From: CAZLLV01 sp964560325
GTDB taxonomy: Bacteria > Acidobacteriota > Thermoanaerobaculia > Multivoradales > DATKCC01
Direction of reading: 5' to 3'
NCBI GenBank assembly: GCA_964560325.1
Contig: CAZLLV010000218.1
Location: forward strand, 1 to 8,876
DNA length: 8,876 nt
Below the pieces are notes generated by a model. The model saw only the letters and a list, made by a program, of their open reading frames with translations, made no database searches and was not told the DNA's origin. Of the stretch, positions 7,701 to 8,876 are shown piece after piece. The position numbers and the translations under genes were made by a program. Positions within the stretch are counted from its first letter, which is position 1. Each line of letters opens with the position of its first letter.

Positions 7701-8370
7701 GGCGGAGGTCGAGGCCAGGCTGCTGGAGCACGAGGAGGTTCTCGAGGCCGTGGTGGAGCGGCGGGAGCTGACGGCGGGCGATCCCGGCCTGGTGGCTTGG
7801 GTGATCCCCGCCGCCGGAGCCGAGCCGACCCACGATCGGCTCCGCCGCCACTTGCTGGAGCGCCTGTCCGAGGTCATGGCGCCCTCCGCGACCCTCTTCC
7901 TGGACCGCCTGCCTCGGTTGTCCAACGGCAAGATCGACCGGGGTGCTCTGCCGGTCCCGGACGGCGCCCGGCCGGTCCTGGAGCGCCCCTACGTGGCGCC
8001 CCGGACGGCCACGGAGGAGGCCCTGGCCCGGCTGTGGGGCGACCTCCTGGGGGTCGAGCGGGTCGGCGTCGAGGACGATTTTTTCGAGCTCGGTGGCCAC
8101 TCCCTGCTCGCCATGCGGCTGATCGCCCGGGTGCGGGAGGCCTTCGGCCGGGAGCTCCCCTTGCCCCGGCTGTTCGAGGAGCCGACGGTCGCCGGCTTGG
8201 CCCGGGTGCTGGCGGAGGAGCCGGAGAGAGGGGCGGCGGACGAGAGGATCCGGCGAGCCGCGGCGGATTCCGGTCCGGAGCTCCTGGAGCGCCTCGGCGA
8301 CCTGCCGGACGAGCTGGTCGACCAGCTACTAGGCGACCTGGTGGGGGAGGGGGCGGACGGCGATGAGTGA
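1723..8370 (+). CDS. Two-module NRPS: C-A(Ser)-PCP-C*-A-PCP
   Basis: Complete cytosolic megasynthetase subunit of 2215 aa that adds two residues to a growing peptide. Domain order by residue: docking-like N-terminal segment 1-43; C domain about 45-486 (LSHAQERLWFL, RHEILRT, HHVVSDG at 176-182, YGDYAAWQ); A domain about 504-1003 with serine code D-V-W-H-V-S-L-V-D-K; PCP about 1017-1086 (GGDSI, Ser1049); divergent C* domain about 1119-1542 (AHAIGDG, catalytic His1256); A domain about 1581-2076 with unassigned code; PCP about 2097-2165 (GGHSL, Ser2127); acidic docking-like tail to 2215. There is no methylation, epimerisation, cyclisation or thioesterase domain, so the chain is received from the upstream protein and passed to the downstream one. 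GTG at 1723 is the start because it has a Shine-Dalgarno and overlaps the upstream stop. C* directly after a serine carrier suggests Ser to dehydroalanine conversion (inference). NRPS identity is certain; product chemistry is not. Confidence 0.97.
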   Translation: MSGGSTAGAAGLTVDRLELLRLLAEDEGGGRSEAIPRRATPGRAPLSHAQERLWFLAQLDPANAAYNLPMALRLEGELEPAALAAALRGVVERHEILRTVFRLEEGESVQVVAQESEVAPAVVDLSALAGDRREAEALRLAVREARRPFDLERGPLLRFTLVRLAEGRHAVLVNLHHVVSDGWSNGLLVREMAELYAARRESREPRLPELPVQYGDYAAWQRERTATGALDRELDHWRERLVGIEPLELSTDRPRPPTKTYAGSAVRFRIDGRRAAAAVRLAREEGASLFMAGLAVFAALLARYSGQDDLAIGAPATHRSRRETEGLIGLFVNTLVLRCGLDGDPSFRRLLGRVRETTLDAYAHQEVPFERLVDELDPVRDLTRSPLFQALFALQNLPVRPRGLPGGLRMEGLGLDRQAAKFDLSLYLTETGGGIDGTLEYNTDLFDRTTALRLARSYRCLLGRVLDDPDTPLARLLIQSPEEIHQAVREWNDTDVRRRRGRLHDPIVAVAGERPDAVAVEDGDRALSYGELLRRARLLAGTLRSHGAGPEVRVGIFAERSLEMVVALLAVEVAGAAYLPLDPELPERRLRSVMEDARPRLLVRAGTEAEPPLDWNGAPPWIDPSSESGEAEGPVPAGPAIDPGGDGAAYVIYTSGSTGRPKGVVNSHRGIDNRLDWMGRAYGFGPGDRTLQKTPFGFDVSVWELFLPLRTGGCLVMARPGGHRDHSYLARTLVERRVTVLHFVPSMLEAFLRGGEEARALASPRLVVSSGEALTPDLVARTLALASAGLENLYGPTEAAVDVTARHCGPRTGRRPVPIGRPIENLRIHLVDRTCRPTPLGAGGELCIAGAGLARGYHGRPGRTGEAFVPDPFATDPGGRIYRTGDLARFRADGELEFRGRRDHQVKVRGHRVELEEIERTLAAHPGVAECVAGLRSAGTGEARIVAWLVPANGEAPAVEELRAFARERIPEYAVPAAFVSLVALPLTASGKADRRALPDPDGLRPDLEALYEPPATETEEVLARIWSVVLGVSPVGVRDDFFALGGDSILSLRVLGMARDRGFAVDLERMFRHRTVRELAAAIDSGVAEAEGAEAAGSVAPFELVPEADRERLPGGLDDAYPMTRLQLGMLYTMELMPDHPLFHNVNSFELRVPYDREKLDRAVAAAVARHPILRTSFHVTGFSEPLQLVHGSAELPVPTTDLRGRTPEAQERALERYFDAQETEPFALDRPPLLRFHVHRLTDDSFRFTLTEAHAIGDGWSLHANLAEIFETYVALLAGEEPPARPLLRSAFRDYVALERRAISSDEIRGFWRERLAGYEPEPIPSWPRSAAPGARRIEKIRLPVPVALAEELESTARRAAVPVKSLLLSVHLKVIGAITGQDDVVTGVLSNGRPETAGGDDVRGLFLNVLPLRFELGRGSWLDLARRVFAAERELLPRRRFPLAEIQKDFGRTRLLETEFNYIHFHVVEDLLRGGEVEVTARGGRFEQTDMTLTTTFGRSPVTRDLFLGMRYDTSRFDQGRARAIATAYLELLRRMAGDPEGGHRSHSPLPPGARHRLAVELGDRGAASPETLVHVRAEAVAAERPDAVALVCGRRAITAGAMIRAARRLAARLIACGVVPGSRVGISFAGLGPEQLVARLAVMYAGAAFCTLDPSEPPARLAALVEEARPVLLLAGDEAAGALPEPGESGVERLVVDTGEILDARGAEDETGRLPDVAPASPAYLAFTSGSTGRPKAVVATHRSVAGYLLALVAELRIGPDDTVAQVAAPVFDASVRDTFGPFLAGARVVLADPGDGGSPEALVDRVVRVRATAILSLVPSLLRELPEPAERPVLRLVATSGEPLSGADVAACRRRFGASVEVVNQYGPTEATMTSTLHRVPAGSAPGGPVPVGRPMPGVRVHVLDRDLHPVLPGTYGEIHVGGPGLGPGYLGGPARTADRFRPDPGSGRAGERLYRTGDRGRYLPDGTLEFAGRLDRQVKLRGVRVEPAEVEARLLEHEEVLEAVVERRELTAGDPGLVAWVIPAAGAEPTHDRLRRHLLERLSEVMAPSATLFLDRLPRLSNGKIDRGALPVPDGARPVLERPYVAPRTATEEALARLWGDLLGVERVGVEDDFFELGGHSLLAMRLIARVREAFGRELPLPRLFEEPTVAGLARVLAEEPERGAADERIRRAAADSGPELLERLGDLPDELVDQLLGDLVGEGADGDE
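1855..3180 (+). other. Condensation domain (LCL-like) of the serine module
   Basis: Forms the peptide bond between the residue on the upstream protein's PCP and serine. All usual C motifs are present: C1 SHAQERLWFL, C2 RHEILRTVF, C3 HHVVSDGWS with catalytic His177, C4 YGDYAAWQ, C5 IGAPATHRSRRETEGLIG with LFVNTLVLR, C6 HQEVPFERLV, C7 RDLTRSPLFQALF. The sequence style and the lack of an upstream epimerase support an LCL domain, which accepts L-configured donors. Classification is by eye, not by a phylogeny. Confidence 0.92.
3232..4731 (+). other. Adenylation domain of module 2, predicted serine-specific
   Basis: All ten A-domain motifs are recognisable: A1 LSYGEL, A2 VAGAAYLPLDP, A3 YTSGSTGRPKG, A4 FDVSVW, A5 NLYGPTE, A6 GELCIAGAGLARGY, A7 YRTGDL, A8 GRRDHQVKVRGHRVE, A9 IPEYAVP, A10 ASGKADR. 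The pocket residues are D699, V700, W703, H742, V768, S770, L793, V801, D802 and K992, giving D-V-W-H-V-S-L-V-D-K. Serine codes are D-V-W-H-L-S-L-I-D-K and, for EntF, D-V-W-H-F-S-L-V-D-K. Only one position differs from EntF, and it is one where serine codes vary. This makes serine the confident prediction. Confidence 0.92.
4771..4980 (+). other. Peptidyl carrier protein domain of the serine module (GGDSI type)
   Basis: DDFFALGGDSILSLRVL holds the phosphopantetheine serine (codon at 4867, residue 1049). The other two carriers here read GGHSLLAM. GGDS carriers are known mainly upstream of epimerisation domains, but no epimerase follows; the divergent C* domain does. The carrier is therefore probably tuned to that unusual partner. 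Confidence 0.94.
5077..6348 (+). other. Divergent condensation domain (C*), candidate modified-amino-acid / dehydrating type
   Basis: This lies between the serine PCP and the next A domain, so it must at least condense the seryl chain with residue X3. It begins AYPMTRLQLGMLYTMEL and keeps RHPILRTSF. Its core motif is AHAIGDGWS: the catalytic second His (1256) and the Asp-Gly (1260-1261) are kept, while the first His is Ala1255. Further landmarks are GVLSNGRPET, GLFLNVLPLR and a distinctive ETEFNYIHFHV. It differs throughout from the LCL-like domain of the same protein. Position after Ser-PCP plus divergence matches C domains that dehydrate Ser/Thr during condensation (microcystin, bleomycin, albopeptide). 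The N-terminal HHxxxxxGD signature of dual epimerase/condensation domains is not seen, nor a DxxxxD cyclisation motif. The condensation fold is confident; dehydration is inference. Confidence 0.8.
6463..7950 (+). other. Adenylation domain of module 3, unassigned substrate
   Basis: Same A-domain clade as module 1. It shares FDASVRD (LDASIRD in module 1), SGEPL and NQYGPTE-TMT. Tentative pocket residues are D1777, A1778, R1781, S1821, A1843, S1845, Q1870, M1878, T1879 and K2070, giving D-A-R-S-A-S-Q-M-T-K. That is one position away from module 1. Several core motifs are relaxed: A1 is ITAGAM, A3 ends PKAV, A7 is YRTGDRG and A9 is LSEVMAP. The key A10 lysine in SNGKIDR, the YRTGD aspartate and the QVKLRG hinge are kept, so activity is likely. 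Confidence 0.9.
8011..8217 (+). other. Peptidyl carrier protein domain of module 3
   Basis: DDFFELGGHSLLAMRL carries the phosphopantetheine serine (codon at 8101, residue 2127). It closely resembles the module 1 carrier, again GGHSLLAM, and likewise precedes a conventional C domain on the next protein. Confidence 0.95.
8346..8353 (+). promoter_or_regulatory. Ribosome binding site for the third NRPS gene
   Basis: GGAGGGGG lies about nine bases before the ATG at 8363, within the end of the preceding gene. It favours this ATG over a second in-frame ATG at 8375. The surrounding DNA is G-rich anyway, so the match is suggestive only. Confidence 0.6.
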
Positions 8371-8876
8371 GACCATGGTGGAGCTCGCCGCCCTCAGTCC
8401 GCAGCGTAAGCGCGACCTCCTCGCGGAGCTCCTGCGGGAGCGCTCCCGGGCGGCCCGGGTCCACCCCCTCTCCTGGGGGCAGCGCCGGCTCTGGGTCCTG
8501 GACCGGCTGGAGCCCGGCGCTTCCACCTATGTCATGCCGAGCGCCCTGGAGATCGACGGCCCCCTCGACCTGGGCGCCTTGCGGAGTGCCCTCTCCGACC
8601 TGGTCCGCCGCCACGAGGTGCTGCGCACGGCATTCCGCCTGGTCGACGACGAGCCCGTTCAGGTGGTACGCCCGGCCGTCTCCTTCCCCTTGCCGCTGGT
8701 CGACCTCGCGGGTCTGCCCGGGTCCCGTCGCCACCCGGAGGCCGTCCGCCGGGTCGCGGACGCGGCGGGCCGGGGGTTCGACCTGGAGTCAGGCCGGCCG
8801 ATCCGCGGCCTGGGGGGGCGGCGGCGGGGCGGGGGGCGCGCGCCCCCGCAAAGAGGCGCAGCAACAGGGAGGGTGG
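8363..8876 (+). CDS. NRPS, 5' end: condensation domain (truncated by the window end)
   Basis: First 171 codons of a third NRPS subunit; the frame runs off the end without a stop. It opens with a short basic helical segment (LSPQRKRDLLAELLRER), typical before a leading C domain and probably a docking element. Then come C1 HPLSWGQRRLWVLDRL and C2 RRHEVLRTAF, followed by GFDLESGRPIR. The HHxxxDG core would lie just beyond the window, so activity cannot be judged. It should accept the chain from the module 3 carrier of the preceding protein. The start ATG overlaps the previous stop within ATGAGTGA (8 bases), implying coupled translation. After about base 8808 the translation stops resembling a C domain and becomes Gly/Arg-rich. 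This is probably a sequence or assembly error, not real protein. Confidence 0.87.
   Translation, partial: MSETMVELAALSPQRKRDLLAELLRERSRAARVHPLSWGQRRLWVLDRLEPGASTYVMPSALEIDGPLDLGALRSALSDLVRRHEVLRTAFRLVDDEPVQVVRPAVSFPLPLVDLAGLPGSRRHPEAVRRVADAAGRGFDLESGRPIRGLGGRRRGGGRAPPQRGAATGRV
8809..8876. other. Suspect low-quality window end
   Basis: This stretch has a run of seven G (8812-8818), further G tracts and a 16-base perfect palindrome GGGGGCGCGCGCCCCC at 8832-8847. An AG-rich tail follows. The reading frame stays open but the C-domain similarity ends abruptly, where a leucine-rich strand leading to HHxxxDG is expected. I read it as contig-end error or a chimeric join. Confidence 0.55.

Noticed and set aside
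5176..8100. 974-codon open frame on the - strand, with further long - strand frames at 1642-3360 and 3598-5157
   Set aside because: They lie exactly opposite intact NRPS domains with all catalytic motifs. In very GC-rich genes, codon bias removes stop codons from the opposite strand, and the translations show no recognisable domain.
8832..8847. G/C palindrome as a rho-independent terminator or operator
   Set aside because: It lies inside an unfinished gene, has no U-tract or loop, and sits in the suspect end sequence.

Overview
The window is wall-to-wall coding sequence from a modular non-ribosomal peptide synthetase (NRPS) locus. All genes are on the + strand and no intergenic gap is visible. 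The DNA is very GC-rich with strong G/C third-position bias, and starts are GTG or ATG behind purine-rich ribosome sites. This fits a GC-rich, secondary-metabolite-producing bacterium such as a myxobacterium, acidobacterium or actinobacterium. Nothing here, such as a housekeeping gene or rRNA, fixes the phylum.

Layout: (1) 2-1726 is the 3' part of an NRPS gene; the visible part encodes an adenylation (A) domain and a peptidyl carrier protein (PCP) domain. (2) 1723-8370 is a complete two-module NRPS gene of 2215 aa ordered C-A-PCP-C*-A-PCP. (3) 8363-8876 is the 5' end of a third NRPS gene that begins a condensation (C) domain. Start and stop codons overlap at both gene junctions (GTGA; ATGAGTGA), so the three are almost certainly co-transcribed and translationally coupled. 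The proteins end and begin with short helical segments that look like docking elements.

How they work together: the A-PCP of gene 1 activates a residue X1. The first C domain of gene 2, of conventional LCL-like type, joins it to serine. Serine is read from a specificity code of D-V-W-H-V-S-L-V-D-K, close to the EntF serine code. The second C domain (C*) then passes the chain to residue X3. C* is clearly unlike the first one. It has an altered core motif (AHAIGDG instead of HHxxxDG) and sits directly after a serine carrier domain that has GGDSI instead of GGHSL. This is the arrangement of 'modified amino acid' C domains, which dehydrate Ser to dehydroalanine while condensing, as in microcystin, bleomycin and albopeptide synthetases. 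The A domains for X1 and X3 share an unusual, nearly identical pocket code (D-A-R-S-L/A-S-Q-M-T-K, tentative) that I cannot assign. The predicted partial product is therefore ...X-(Ser or dehydro-Ala)-X-..., with X the same or a similar unknown residue.

No loading module, epimerase, methyltransferase, thioesterase, transporter, regulator, promoter, terminator, RNA gene, mobile element or CRISPR array is visible. Roughly the last 65-70 bases lose protein similarity and are G/C homopolymer-rich, which looks like a poor contig end.
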